Of a stretch of 64,000 nucleotides of DNA, positions 21,344 through 35,430 are shown in pieces; position 1 is the stretch's first letter; the number at the start of each line of letters is the position of its first letter. The DNA is from Spizellomyces punctatus DAOM BR117 (lineage: Eukaryota > Chytridiomycota > Chytridiomycetes > Spizellomycetales > Spizellomycetaceae), in the NCBI RefSeq assembly GCF_000182565.1, contig NW_015971558.1, positions 230,994 through 294,993 of the forward strand, read 5' to 3'. Below the pieces are notes generated by a model. That model was not told where the DNA came from. It was given only the letters and a program-made list of their open reading frames with translations, and did not search any database. The position numbers were made by a program, and so were the translations under genes.

Positions 21344-23240
21344 CTACTGGCTATTTGATTGGGTTGGCACGTCAGTTGCCACTTTTGCCCAGCCCTCCAA
21401 TTCCGTCTCATCAACCCATTCACCAGTCAACATGCTCTCTTTCGCAGCAAGCACCACGTCAGCTCGCCGCTTCTTCCCCTCTCTCTTGATAGCTTTCTTC
21501 TGCGTAGTCTTTTCGCGTTTCGTCATTTTCGGTGCTTCCACCTCATTCGGGTCCGGTTCCACATAACCAGGTTCGCCTACGTTCGGTTTTGTTCGACCTG
21601 TGGTTCTTCGCAAACTTTCCTCATCTACTTGTTCTATCCATCCATTTGCATCTAAAGCTTCGCGATCACGGGTACTTTCCCCACCTGGACCATCCCACGA
21701 TGCTAAAACTACCGGATGGGGAGTTACTCCCGTCGTGGTGGCCACGTCAGGCAACCGATTATTCAGTGACGTCTCTAATCGTTCTAATTTCGCACTACCA
21801 CGCTTTGTCGCTGTGGGGCGTTGATACCCACGGTCCAAAAACAACATTGTACGATTCCACTTGACAAAATCGATAGCTTGACTGCCTTTGAAAGGGGCGG
21901 AATCAAAATGTTTCTTCAAAAGTGCTGTGTCCATCCGTCCCTCGATGCGAAGCTTCCATGCCGAATGGGACGTTACTGGCTTCGCGGGAGTATGGCGGTC
22001 CTTTTTAGACGAGGTTCTGCGCGTACGGAAAAGTTTTTCCTGCTTAGGTGTCTCAGAAGACTTTCGTGCGGCAGGGGCTGACCACCAGGAGGCATCCTTT
22101 TTGTCGCCTGCTGAGTCTTCAAGGACTTCACCAGCACCCAATACTTCCTGTATGTACTTTAGCGTCTCGGGTTCGTGCCATTTGACTTCAGCATATACGG
22201 CCTGCGCCCCAGTGTCTACCCTAAGCCGACCCCTAGCCTCAAAAAAGCCCGTGAACCAGTGGTCACCAAGTCGTGGGGCGGTGTTTGGTCGACAAAATAA
22301 TTCAGGATGCCCCAGTTCTCTGCACAGGCGCGAAATTTCCGCCTGTCGTTCTGGTATCCAAGATCGCCCTTGCAGCAAGCGTGCCATCCTTAGCAGTCCA
22401 TGAGGTTCGTAGCATCGCCATACCATGTTTCCATCTGGAAGGCTTCGTACGACGCTGTACCGGACCATCATCTTAATATAATACAGCGCGCTCACTTCGA
22501 TGGCGGGCAAAACGATCTCCCATACATGCCGGGGCCAGCCCTCTCCACGTTTAAAGTATATCGTACCAGCTGCGTCGTTCAGACCAGCGAGCCAGTCCAC
22601 GAAACGGGTTGGATCACTTTGGAAAGCATCTGTCAGCCTGGAAAACAAAAGGAGGTGGGGACGTTCGACTGTAAGGGGATCTAACTGCTCAATCGGATCA
22701 CTGCCTTCCCATGGCAATCTTTTCCGTCTCCTTGGTCTAGTAGGTGGAGTATGCGAACTCCCGTCCTTTGGTTCTGGACTTTCTGCTGCAGGTTTGGTAA
22801 TCTCTTTTTTTGATGGCAGCCGACGCCTAATTTCCCTGGGTTCAAACCTTACGCCATCATCTGGCAAAGAACCATATCCTTTTTCCCGTTCACCGCGACT
22901 TGAAACCGCACCCCACTGCGACTCTCGGGCATTCAAATCATCACCCAAGTGTTTTACTTTCGGCGATCGGCGTGTCCAGGTGCTGTTCTGTTTCGCCCCA
23001 TTGTAAGTCACCCCCAGCAGATTTTCAGCACGGAATCCACACCTACGCATGTGTTAGAGTCAGGTGGACGGGGCAGACAATGCAGAAGAGCAGCTCAGCT
23101 ACTAACTTGGTCTCGCTGGTCGAATTTCGGGCGCTGGACGTCAAGATGGAAACTGACAAGAGTCTATAATAGCTACGAAAAAGGCGGTCACAACCCCCCC
23201 TCGCAAATTTGCAGACTTGAGGAGGTGCAACTGAGGACAT
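21344..23240 (-). CDS. Nuclear-encoded LAGLIDADG-fold protein, probably mitochondrial
   Basis: Two exons (23107-23240 and 21344-23042, intron of 64 nt) give 610 residues. The N-terminus MSSVAPPQVCKFARGGCDRL continues FRSYYRLLSVSIL and has Arg, Ser and Leu with almost no acid, as in mitochondrial presequences. Two LAGLIDADG-like helices appear at about residues 196 and 308, FVDWLAGLNDAAGTIYF and HWFTGFFEARGRLRV. A later segment (AWKLRIEGRMDTALLKKHF, IDFVKWNRTMLFL) fits the end of such domains. The first helix carries Ala where homing enzymes have the catalytic acid, while the second retains Glu. A splicing maturase or other RNA/DNA-binding role is more likely than active homing. The C-terminus is basic. 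It shares a 167-bp divergent promoter with PSF2. Confidence 0.75.
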
Positions 23241-23407
23241 GGTGGGCAACTGGTGGTTGTTTTGGCCAACCTCCTGTCAACACATTTACTCAGATGCAGC
23301 CAAACCTCGACAGTGGTTGCTATACCAACAGGCCAAATATGAGTCACCCAACAGGACGATCAATTGTCGCGAATTCTGCCTAGATCTCTACCACATCACA
23401 GTTCAAC

Positions 23408-24298
23408 ATGCCCTACCCAAGACTGATACGAAACGGGTTGACACCCGCCGAGGTGGAATTCATTGCAGAAAACGAAACTATTACAATTGTACCACTCCAC
23501 AGAATGGGCACCCTGCAACTCATTAATGTTAGAATTCACCATTCTTGTATCCCCGATGCGATAATTATGATTTACACATGTCCTGTACGTTTTCTAGGGA
23601 TCATACGGTCCATTCAAGCCACCAATAAAACACCAAGTCCCACTATGGCTGGCTTTAACACTAAAACGAAAGCAAAAGTGCCTGATACAACCGCCGGAGT
23701 GGTTGGACGTGGGTGAGGAATGGGAGACGAAAGTTGTCGGCCGTGCTTCACTTGTGTCTGAACCTTGCCCGAGTAGCCTATTTGCGCACAAAATTAGAGC
23801 AAGAGACGAGCGGAGAGAATTTCAGCGACTTGCCCTTTCGTTTTATGGAAGTCTCCCACGCGTTACTTGATTGGTGGGTAATTAGCTGGCGGTTCGCCTG
23901 GCATAGATATCTTCTTATTCTTCGTATTCAGCGCGGCAGATGATGTACCACAAGCAGACATGGTGCGAACGCTTCTGAAGGATCTGCGAGAAGTAAGGCA
24001 AGCCAAAGCACGCCGGGGTCTACAGGCAATAAATCCACGCTGCGTCGAGGTTCGTCCGCCAAGCGATCGCACCCACTGTCGCTCAGTTTCTAACTGACAC
24101 ACTCAATGGCAGATGAACAATCTCGGGATGATGGAGCTGAATGAGATCCGCCCTTTTTTTACGAAAGCGTTCAATGAATTGAAAAAATTGCGAAAACGTC
24201 CACCTGGCGATTCACAGCCAAGTCAGCATACAAATTCCGATCAACTTGGGCAGTCCCAACGAACAGGAAATGGGTTGTCTTTTTCACCATCCATGTAA
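23408..24298 (+). CDS. PSF2: GINS complex subunit Psf2
   Basis: Subunit of GINS, part of the CMG replicative helicase. The N-terminus [20 protein letters not shown] then ENETITIVP is diagnostic, followed by [53 protein letters not shown] and [20 protein letters not shown]. The last exon gives [19 protein letters not shown] and a polar tail. Five exons were placed by matching the family. Length, about 200 residues, is as expected. The ATG at 23408 gives the canonical start. Confidence 0.92.
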
Positions 24299-24433
24299 AT
24301 AAACGTCCACAGGAAATGACAATAGTATCCTACGGCGCTGATCAGTCCCCCTCGACGGCAAATAACCAGGATCCCACCCACTTAAATCAGGGAAAGATCT
24401 GCTCTAAATACAAACTTCTATGGTCGTGAGGTT

Positions 24434-25749
24434 TCATATACCCTCCTCCGGCCACAGCCATCCATATGTTTGCCAGCCATCCAAATCCCCAGTCTGAAGT
24501 GCCCGGTATGCATCATAAAGCTGCCTAAAGCCCTCAAACTTGCTGGATTGGTCTGCCACCTTTGCGATATCTAGCTCTACATCTTCTTCTTCATCATCAT
24601 CATCATCCCATACGCTGCTCGAGTTCGTCTTCGTCTTAGCGGACGCAGATGTCTTGGGTTTACCAACCTCGCGATGGATCTCACTCACTGGAGTGATGAT
24701 AACGGCCGTACCGCACGCTGCTACTTCTTCAAAACCTCCCGAGCGCACCTCCTCCCATGGTACTCGTCTCCTTTCTACTCCCCAGCCAAAGCGCAAGGCT
24801 GCCAATTCGCACAAGCTACGGTTTGTGATCGATGCCAGGGCGCTGGTACTCTTGGGAGTGACGTAAATCCGCTTACCGTTGGCATCCGGAGCGGTCAGAG
24901 CAGCAAAATTAGAGGTAGCAAATTCGTCGACATACTTGTTTTCTTTGGAGTCCAAAAACAAGAGGACGGTGTAGCCCTTCTCTTTGGCTGCTAGAGTAGG
25001 GCCCAGCGACGGTGCATAGTTACCGCCCATCTTAACTTGTCCCGTCCCGTACGTCGCAGCACGGTCAAGTTTGTGCTTTATAAGCGCCTTCGTCGGAGCA
25101 CCCATTCCCCCAACATAGTACTCGCCAACAGGAATAACCAGCACTATGAAGATGTATTCCTTTGCAGGAGACAATCCAACCTGAGCCCCTGAGCCAAAGA
25201 CAAACGGACGAATGTACATGGCTCCATTCGAACCGTATGGAGGAACGTAATCAATGTTCGCCTCTATTGCTCGACGGACAGCCGACAGAAAAAGTTCCTC
25301 CGGAGGAGCTGCCATGCATAAACTACGGCATGACTTTATCATCCGTCGCGCATTGAGTTCTGGACGGAAGACACGGACCTAGATAGACCGACAGCGGTTA
25401 GTTTTATTATGAATTTTAAGTGAACAAGCCTGCTGGACTGTCTACCTTCCCGTCTTTCATACGAAACGCCTTGAGACCCTCGAAACAGGACTGACCATAG
25501 TGCAGTACCGTTGCTTAAGGTAAAGTTGAGAATGTCAGGAAAAGCCCTTGTGCAGCCGACGGGCAGGCGGCCTTAACACCTACCCGCAACATCCAGCGTG
25601 ACTTTAAAATCCTTGAGGAGTTCCCCTTCGTTCCATTTGCCGTCCTTCCATACATATTTGACACAGCCATTCGTCTTCACATAAGAAAATCCCAGGTTTG
25701 CCCAGTCAATGGTTGCGGGGTCAATGCGATCGGGAGCGTAGGAAGCCAT
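24434..25749 (-). CDS. BAT1: Branched-chain amino acid aminotransferase
   Basis: PLP enzyme that transfers the amino group between Leu, Ile or Val and 2-oxoglutarate. Exon 1 starts MASYAPDRIDPATIDWANLG. Further on are LHYGQSCFEGLKAFR, MKDGKVRVFRPELNARRMIKS-type sequence, and YIRPFVFGSGAQVGL. The lysine region is altered in spacing but KMGGNYAPSLGPTLAAKEKG is present with PLP-binding features. YVTPKSTSALASITNRSL and EEVAACGTAVIITPV (the GTA phosphate loop) follow. A Ser-Thr-Lys linker and an acidic run (WDDDDDEEEDVELD) are inserted near the C-terminus, which is unusual. No obvious mitochondrial presequence is seen at this start. It is adjacent and in tandem with the MetX/CysA gene. Confidence 0.92.
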
Positions 25750-25985
25750 GACGAAAGGGTGTGGGCAAACTAACGCGAGGAAGACAGGCGTGAGTTATCC
25801 ATGATGGTTGATATGGCAACAGTCGATCTAATTAATAATGTAATAACGACCCAATAAGGACACATTACTTGCACATGACAAGGAATATACGGAATGTCGC
25901 TAACTAGTCGCTAACTGGCCTCTGTACCAAGCTATGATTAGCACTACACTAGACGTCACAATTGCCTATTCTACATTCCCCCAAA

Positions 25986-27758
25986 TTACACGGTAACCAC
26001 GTTTTCCAGATGTCCCTTCACAGCTCCTCCAATGTTGACCAGGTCGATCAAAAATGTATCATGTCCATACATGGCATCAAGTTCGTAGTAGGTTACATTG
26101 CGGTTACCGGCTTCTTTTAAACAATCTGCAATTTCCTTCTGCTGCCAATATGGAAATAGGATGTCCGATTGCACGCCCAGAACCAATGTCGGCATCGTAA
26201 TAGGTGACAGACCTTTAACCAATGCAGCGCGATCTGAGGGCGACGCCGTTGTTGACGACAATGGCTGATGGGGGGATGGGTGAGAGATGGGGCAGTCAAC
26301 CGGTTTGTGTTGCGTTTGCTGGTGACACTCCGGACTGTGCACGTTAGGGTCAGGTGGCAGCGGATAACTCATGTCGAACATGTCCATTGCTTTTGAAATA
26401 TACAAGAGGGAATTTGGGTCATACTGGAGGCAAAACCGCTCTCCCTAAGCAACCGCATGCCACAAGTCTGATTAGTATCTAGCACAGGGACATTGCATAA
26501 GCGCGACCTCCCACCTGATGGTCCAAGTATGTCTCAATGAGAAAATCTGGACACAACGCGGGTGTTTGGTCAGGATTCGCTCGTTTCCTTCCAAATCGCT
26601 GCTCCCATTCCGGGCCAGACCGATAACTGGACGGTACACGAAATAATGTATTGATATCGGCTTTAGCAAGCTTTCAGGACATGCTCCTCCTACCTGATGG
26701 TTGCAATTTGGCGTGCCAACTGAAATTTCGAAACGTTAGTCTCCGATGCTATCTTTCTTAGTCAAGATAAGACAAATGCTTACCTTCATACCAACATGAG
26801 GCGGTACTCCTTGATAGTAAAATCCCTCTCTCCAGTTAGGGTCAGCCATCAATACTTTCCGAGTCGACAAATTATTAGCACAGATAGATCGACAACGGCG
26901 CACTAATCAGAGAAGCTTACCTTGCCGTTGGGTGTGACGCAGCGCAATGGAGTAGGGATGTGATCGAGCTGCTCCTGAAATGGATACTACTCGCCCAACG
27001 CGTTCCGGGAACAAGGCGGCAGCCGCTAGAGATTGCATTCCTCCCATTGAACTCCCAACGCTAGCATGCAGCTTCTGAATACCAAGACTGTCAAGAAGCT
27101 TAAATTGTGCCCGAATCATATCAAAGATGGTGATAATCGGGAATCGGGTCGCGTATCGCTCGCCATTGGATGGGTCAATACTGGATGGCCCAGTTGACCC
27201 ATAACATCCTCCGAGGGCGTTCGTACATATTACAAAGAATTTGTTGGTGTCAATGGGATATCCAGGACCTATAAACTTCTCCCACCACCCATCCTTCGTA
27301 TTCTTCTCATGACTTTTAGCGTGACTGCTAGCACTTAATCCTGTGTGCAGCAAAATAGCATTGTCTTTGGCGGCATTCAGTGTTCCCCACGTCTCATAAG
27401 CAATGTCAAACTCGGGTAGCACGCCGCCGTGTACAAACTTGAAGGGTTCACTGTGATGGTATGTTGAATAGCCAGAAACAATCTTGTCATATGCTGGTTC
27501 TGGTCCACCGTCAAGCGAGCGTTCCCGCTCAGCATTGCGTTCAAGGCATGGGAAAGAAAGTGCAGGATTGGACGAGCGAGATGTTGATGCAGATGTAATA
27601 TGGCGTGCAAAGTATGACGGTTCTTGTCGTCCTGTTGCGGTAAGAAGGATGGTGGGTCTCGTAAGAATTGTTCGCTCCCCCAAGATGAGGGCGTTCTTTG
27701 ATGGAATACCGCTAATAGCGCTGCGTATTCGCCAGGCTGGAACTGTAGGTTTGAACAT
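25986..27758 (-). CDS. MetX/CysA-family homoserine or serine O-acyltransferase
   Basis: Alpha/beta-hydrolase-fold acyltransferase of sulfur amino-acid synthesis. It shows [63 protein letters not shown], the nucleophile elbow [11 protein letters not shown] (Ser), [13 protein letters not shown] (Asp) and YGHDTFLID (His). About 85 residues precede the enzyme core and begin [17 protein letters not shown], basic and Ser-rich, suggesting mitochondrial import. Fungal members include homoserine acetyltransferase (Met2) and the mitochondrial CysA/Cys2 group that acylates serine. The presequence and the [10 protein letters not shown] loop favour the latter, but this is inference. ATG 27758 is the first true ATG in frame. 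CACGTG boxes lie upstream. Confidence 0.88.
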
Positions 27759-27881
27759 TGGTGATAGCTTGACGGACAATAATCGCCTATGCAGAAGCAA
27801 GACTGCAAACAAAGGAGGGAAGGAGGGAGGACAGTGGGCTTAAAGGCGGTGGAAAGCTTTCAAATCCAAGATCACTTTCAA

Positions 27882-27889
27882 TCACGTGC
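27882..27889. promoter_or_regulatory. TCACGTGC E-box upstream of MetX/CysA gene
   Basis: CACGTG at 27883-27888 is about 125 bp before the acyltransferase ATG. In yeasts Cbf1 binds such sites in methionine-pathway promoters. Confidence 0.45.
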
Positions 27890-28125
27890 TCACGATCGCG
27901 TCTTGTCCGTCCAATCTTTTTGTTGCAACGCTTTGGTGGTCGGGTTTGTAAACATGGTGCGTAACTGCGAACGTCCAAAAGTACATCGCCCTTGATGAGG
28001 AATAATATATGTATTACTTGTCTTGTCGTAGCATATCATCAGAAAAGTGACTCTTCTGCCGCTTAGCGTGGGCTTGAAGCAGGCCAGATAAATACAAGTT
28101 TCATGCATTGTTCTCTCCAATAGGG

Positions 28126-28133
28126 TCACGTGA
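28126..28133. promoter_or_regulatory. TCACGTGA palindrome in the MetX/kinase divergent promoter
   Basis: Exact octamer 210 bp before the MST kinase ATG and 368 bp before the acyltransferase ATG. Confidence 0.45.
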
Positions 28134-28342
28134 TACGATGTTTACGTGAACAAAGTGTCATGTTCCACTCCACCAGGCGACGATACTCTACGCGACGAAA
28201 AGCCACGCATCGGGATTGCCTCTCCAAGTTTTGGAGCCTCGTATTGAGGTTTCTTTGAATCGGGATCGGGCGCCTGTAACTTTCCTCCGTATTTGCTACC
28301 TATCGGGTTTTCCAACCGTTCCGAGAGCATTCGCGGCTAATA

Positions 28343-30871
<2,529 letters not shown>

Positions 30872-30957
30872 ATTGTACACAGGGTTAACTGGATCGGAAT
30901 AATGCGAAAAAGGATGCCATGAATCTCCTCATATGAAACTATTTCCACTATACTATA

Positions 30958-32546
30958 TCAATGATTTGCCCGATTAGCAGTTAAGACTTCCACCCCAGTT
31001 TCCGTCACGAGCAAGGTCTCTTCGAATTGTGCAGACCTTTTCCCATCCCTTGTCACAACGGTCCATCCGTCGGGCCATTGCTCATCGTGCCATGTGCCTT
31101 CGTTAATCATCGGTTCAATAGTAAACTATACGCAAAATCAGCAACATTTCACAATCAGTAAAACCTTAGCACAGTACCCACCGTATGTCCGGCCTTCATG
31201 ACACCAACAGCCTTATTCCGTGCGTAATGTGGCACACTGGGAGTACCGTGGAAGAGTCGATGTATTCCATGTCCACAGTAGCTTCGTACAACCGAGAACC
31301 CTTCCGACTGGGCATGCTTCTGAATTACGTTCCCCACCTCCCGATACAATGTCCCTGGTTTCACTGAAACGCCAATAAAGAAGCAGGGTCAGTATCATAG
31401 CGGTTAGATCCGTGGCCTACTACTTGCGTATACATACCCATGGCAATCGCCTTGTCCAGGCACGCTCTAGCAGTTTTGACCAGCCTTTTACCCGCCTCGT
31501 CCACATTTCCCACCAGGTAAGTCTCGTTCAAATCAGCGTGGAAACCATCGTACATGCAGCTCACGTCGAGATTGACAAGATCTCCGTCTTGTATTTCGTA
31601 CTTGTCAGGGATACCTAACGATCGAATTCAACAGTCACTCAATGACTGCAGGTAACGATGCTGCAGTATAATTCAGTATAACGTACCATGGCAAATGACT
31701 TCGTTGACGGAGACACAACAAGATTTAGGGAACCCGTGATAATTGAGAGGCGACGGATATGTGTCTCGTTCTACATGTGAATCCAATTAACATACTACCC
31801 TCATTCAGGGTATTTTGAATGTAACAAATGCCCACCCAGGCAAGCTTCATGTACCACCCGGTCAATCTCGTCCGTAGTTGCTCCAACTTTGATGGCCTTG
31901 GCGCCTTCGTTTAATACGTCGCGAGCTATCTTTAGATCACATCCGATCAGCATCAAAACGTCAAAGAGAGTAGATCGTACAGGCCAACCTACTCTGCAGA
32001 CAGTCCTCATCTTCTCAATTTCTTCAGGGTTTAAGACTTCGATTCGGGTGCTTCCTCTCAAACTGAGTTCACTGTATGGTTTGCCTTTTAAAGTATAGGC
32101 ACATGTATTAGTTCCGTACTATACTGCCGTCAATAAATGGTTCAAAAAACGTAAATCCTACCATCCGCGGCATAATCCGGCTTTCCAATATGGTCGGGTA
32201 CGGCACGTCTAGGGTCGAGAGGATACATTGGCCGTATCTTCCCAGTGTAGTGGTAGGACGGCCAAGGATTGAACGTTTTAACGACTTTAAGGAAGAGAAA
32301 AATCGGGCATCAGCCTCTATGCCCGAGGACAGTCACCCATGTTCCAGTTTAAAGTCAAGACGAACCTCCATTGGATAGTGCAGCCGTGGCGGTTTTGTGT
32401 TTCGCTTTGTGTTGTGCCCAACTCCCTTTAAAACATTCTTGACTACAGAAGTGAGATCCGGCGATATCCAGCTTCATGCACGTAGGGCATCTTAATTTCG
32501 CAGGCTGCCCACAAGCTTCGCAGCTGTACCCGTCCATCGTTGTCAT
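30958..32546 (-). CDS. MAP1: Methionine aminopeptidase 1
   Basis: Cotranslational removal of initiator methionine in the cytosol. The N-terminus has the zinc finger of type 1 eukaryotic enzymes, [15 protein letters not shown] then [18 protein letters not shown]. The pita-bread catalytic domain shows the metal ligands: Asp in [19 protein letters not shown] (two), His in [17 protein letters not shown], and Glu in [10 protein letters not shown] and [11 protein letters not shown]. The end is LTANRANH. Several short introns are present. The first true ATG in frame is 32546 (MTTMDGYSC). It is divergent from the DUF4286-like gene with 145 bp between starts. Confidence 0.95.
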
Positions 32547-32691
32547 CGCTGTTCTGGTTGTCAATGGTTGGTCTCTCACACAACCAACAAAAATATTGAG
32601 GGGTTAGCACGCGCCCTTGTGACAAGGCTGCTTCCCCACAATTTTCGAGATTGCGCTCCTTTTGAACATTTCTTTCAATCTTGCCTTCAAC

Positions 32692-33424
32692 ATGAGCTCC
32701 ACCGCTCCAGCGCCTTTGTCCCGTCAGAGTTCTGCGGCTAACTCACCCATTATATATGAAGTCAATCTGTCGGTGCCGAAAGATCGTTGTTCCGACTATC
32801 TGACATATTTGGCGGATTTCACGCGAGGGGTCTGCTCGGAAGTGCAAGGTGCGTTTCATTGAAACGCCTGCTAGTTTACAGAAATACGGATGGCAAGGGG
32901 ATAATGTGTGTTGATCGGATAGACATGAGCTCTCGAAATGTCTAGCTTGTCTCTCTGTAGCGATTGCGTGCTGGTGATCCTGAGTCATATCACCATGCTA
33001 TCCGCAAGCTCAGTGAGCAGTGAATTGATATGGTTTATGCTGATTGCCTTTTTTCTAACAGGGTTTACGGGTGTCCAGATATTTACGCAACCCAAGCCAG
33101 TAGGACTACATTGGCTGAGCGAAGAAGGGGATTCCAAGGTTTGTTCCTAGATCTAGGAGCATGCATATGGAACGAACTCGAATCTTTCACTTTCGAATAG
33201 GCGTACGTAACAGTTCATTACCATGTTGCATCACAAATGGACTTGGATTTGTATTTGAAGGATCATCAGGAACGGTAGGGCCTTGCTTTTGACAGTTGCA
33301 AAAGTTTGTAGTTCTCTCCTTAACCCTTATTTCAAGAGTGGCGGTGGCCGATCAGAGCAAATGGGGCCATTTAGTTACCTCAAGACGGATCTTGCGACTA
33401 ACATTCAGCACTATTGATGCGTAA
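32692..33424 (+). CDS. Small DUF4286-like protein
   Basis: About 130 residues from four exons. After a Ser/Ala-rich N-terminus, IIYEVNLSVPKDRCSDYLTY starts a ferredoxin-like alpha/beta fold. GFTGVQIFTQPKP and YVTVHYHVASQMDLDLYLKD follow, and SRRILRL is near the end. This matches the DUF4286 pattern (dimeric alpha-beta barrel) well known in bacteria. No catalytic residue can be assigned and its function is unknown. The start MSSTAPAPLSRQ is supported by a stop upstream and by the short divergent promoter. Confidence 0.65.
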
Positions 33425-33544
33425 CCTGTTCAATATCATTTACAACTTAGATGTCTGGGAAACCCCCGCCCACCAAAATTTATACATGCAGTCGTATTTA
33501 TACATTGGGGTCTAATCGCTGCCATATTCTGCCGCGACTTTGAA

Positions 33545-34188
33545 TTATGCGGGAACGACAGCCAAAGTGCTCCTGCAGCGAGGACAGCGGTGAATCTTGT
33601 CCTGTCAGAGCCATTTAAAAAGGATTAGCACAATGCACATGACGGCAGAACATGTGTTGTAGTCTCCCCACCTGACATGTGCCAGAGCAGAAGGGAAGGC
33701 AAAAGCATGGCCAGCAAACAAGACAAAGCATAAGCGACGTGCAATAAGCCAAGAGTCCGGGAGCATGGGTCACTTTTGTAACGACATCCGTATTGCAAAA
33801 CGGACAGTGCATTCTGTTCGCAAAAGCTTATTTCAGATCATGGTATATCAGATTGAAAGATACAAAGACTGACTCACCTCAACGGCTCCCGTGCATCTAC
33901 CATTACAAACCCATCCACAACGTTCACTCCAATGGGCGTGTTTGTTCTCACTACATAGACGTCAGCTTGAGGGTGGGCTGTATAATAGTCGGCTGGCGCC
34001 TGCGGATAGGGGGTTCCTCCAGCCGTACCGGGATAGACATTATAATTTGGACCACCAGGCTGCGGGTAGAGAGGTGTAGTGAACGTGGCTGCTGACGAGG
34101 ACGGCTGATGCGGGCCTGCGTAAGCGGGAGGCGAGTCGTTGGAAATGGACTCGTAGTTGTTGGGTTGTTTCTTTTCAGGGTTCGACAT
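33545..34188 (-). CDS. LITAF: LITAF-domain membrane protein
   Basis: Monotopic late-endosome/lysosome membrane protein. The N-terminal half is Pro/Tyr-rich with PPAYAG, a PPxY-like adaptor motif. The LITAF domain follows: MHCPFCNTDVVTKVTHAPG (first CxxC), a Cys-rich hydrophobic helix AYCTSLMLCLVCWPCFCLPF, then HRCPRCRSTLAVVPA (HxCxxC, second zinc pair). Three exons join in phase and the stop is at 33545. Length, about 165 residues, matches animal LITAF. Such proteins bind Nedd4-type ligases and ESCRT components, consistent with other trafficking genes here. Confidence 0.82.
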
Positions 34189-34370
34189 ATTGAATGGCTT
34201 CTGGGGATAAACAGTAAGTGTAATTTCGACGGGAAACAGACTAAAGCCAGTGAGCCTTTTTTAAACCTTCCGTTTTTAAAAACCTTGGCGGGGAAGCGGG
34301 GAAATGAAGGAAAAACGAAGAACTCGTGGCTGTGGTTTTGTGGGGAGGGAAGAAACTCGCAGTGATAATC

Positions 34371-34380
34371 AATGAGTCAT
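34371..34380. promoter_or_regulatory. ATGAGTCAT, Gcn4/AP-1 type site
   Basis: A perfect ATGAGTCAT palindrome lies about 185 bp upstream of the LITAF ATG. It sits within an 18-nt string (tcaatgagtcatcaagga) repeated exactly at 35947. Yeast Gcn4 and other bZIP proteins bind this sequence. Confidence 0.4.
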
Positions 34381-34540
34381 CAAGGAAGTCATCTGCATGA
34401 GTGCACGTGAACCATAACATTCAATAGTGTAGAGGTGACAGAAACTGGCACTAGCTACTACACCAGGGAATAAACCGGCGACAACCGGTTCGGAAAAGGT
34501 AACTAACTACTACTAGGCAATTATACACGCAACGGTTGTT

Positions 34541-34892
34541 CTAACCGGATAACTGCCCACCACTACACGTGGTCCCTACTAGGCCTTGATCCAGAACTCT
34601 TGATGGCATTGAAGCCAGACTCTTGCATCCAGGAGCGAATCGACTGGGCAGCGTCACAAGCTGGTGGATTTTCAGTGACAAGGCTTGGAGACTAAAAAAA
34701 ACTTGCATGTCAGCGAGGTGACCTGATGACAAGAAATGCAAGAAATGCCATCGATACATACCAACCAAGCTCAACTAATGTGGCAGTATAATAGTAGGTT
34801 TTGTTATCGGATCCGATTGGTTGCCGCTGGTTCTGATCACGGTTGCTGTCGGGCGGTCGAGGTCCTCGACACCACCACATCGGCGTTCTCAT
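34541..34892 (-). CDS. Possible small two-exon gene, unrecognised
   Basis: An ATG at 34892 opens MRTPMWWCRGPRPPDSNRDQ and continues to TYYYTATLVELGW. A GTATGT donor and a downstream TTTTTAG acceptor then allow joining to a second short exon that ends at 34541. The product is basic, rich in Arg, Pro and Ser, and similar to nothing I recognise. Both the splice and coding status are uncertain. Confidence 0.25.
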
Positions 34893-35430
34893 GGTTGACC
34901 GAGTCGCGATGAGGTTGTGTGGGTCGCAATGAGCGTTGCGCAGATGCTTCGAGTCGAGGATGGGTAAAGAGGAAAGAGGGAAAAGGCCCCCCTTTTATAG
35001 ACCTTTGGCATGCGCCTCACCGCAGTTTAAAAAAAAACATTACAATACATGCCACACCAATCTGAGCGATAGAGGGGGGTTCTGATTATGCGATATGATT
35101 AACCGGATTAATCCGGATAATAATGCGTCCTAGTGCCATTTTCAATCGCCTCCACACTATGAGAGAAGATGTCACGTGCAATCACTGCTGGGTCGATATC
35201 ACACTGTCCAGCTTGATCATCCACCAGCGGCTTTCTTCCAGTTTTCTACCTGTTATAGACGAATTTTCCATGCTTTAACAAATATCGATAAGGGTCACAA
35301 TATTTCTATGTATCGGTACTGTTTCTCTCCATGTACTCTGCAACCTCTGGCAATACTTGCTATTCTGGTTTGAATGAAAAGATCAGCTTGTCCAATCGAG
35401 ACTAATGGACGCTTTTTTTGTTTTAAAGAA
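34893..35430. other. Intergenic, no gene seen
   Basis: AT-rich sequence with short direct repeats (ccggattaatccggataata near 35103). It leads into the repeat island. Confidence 0.4.

Noticed and set aside
21532-23006. Plus-strand frames opposite the LAGLIDADG gene
   Set aside because: They have low-complexity Ser/Arg composition and lie antisense to a 1.7-kb open exon with recognisable motifs.
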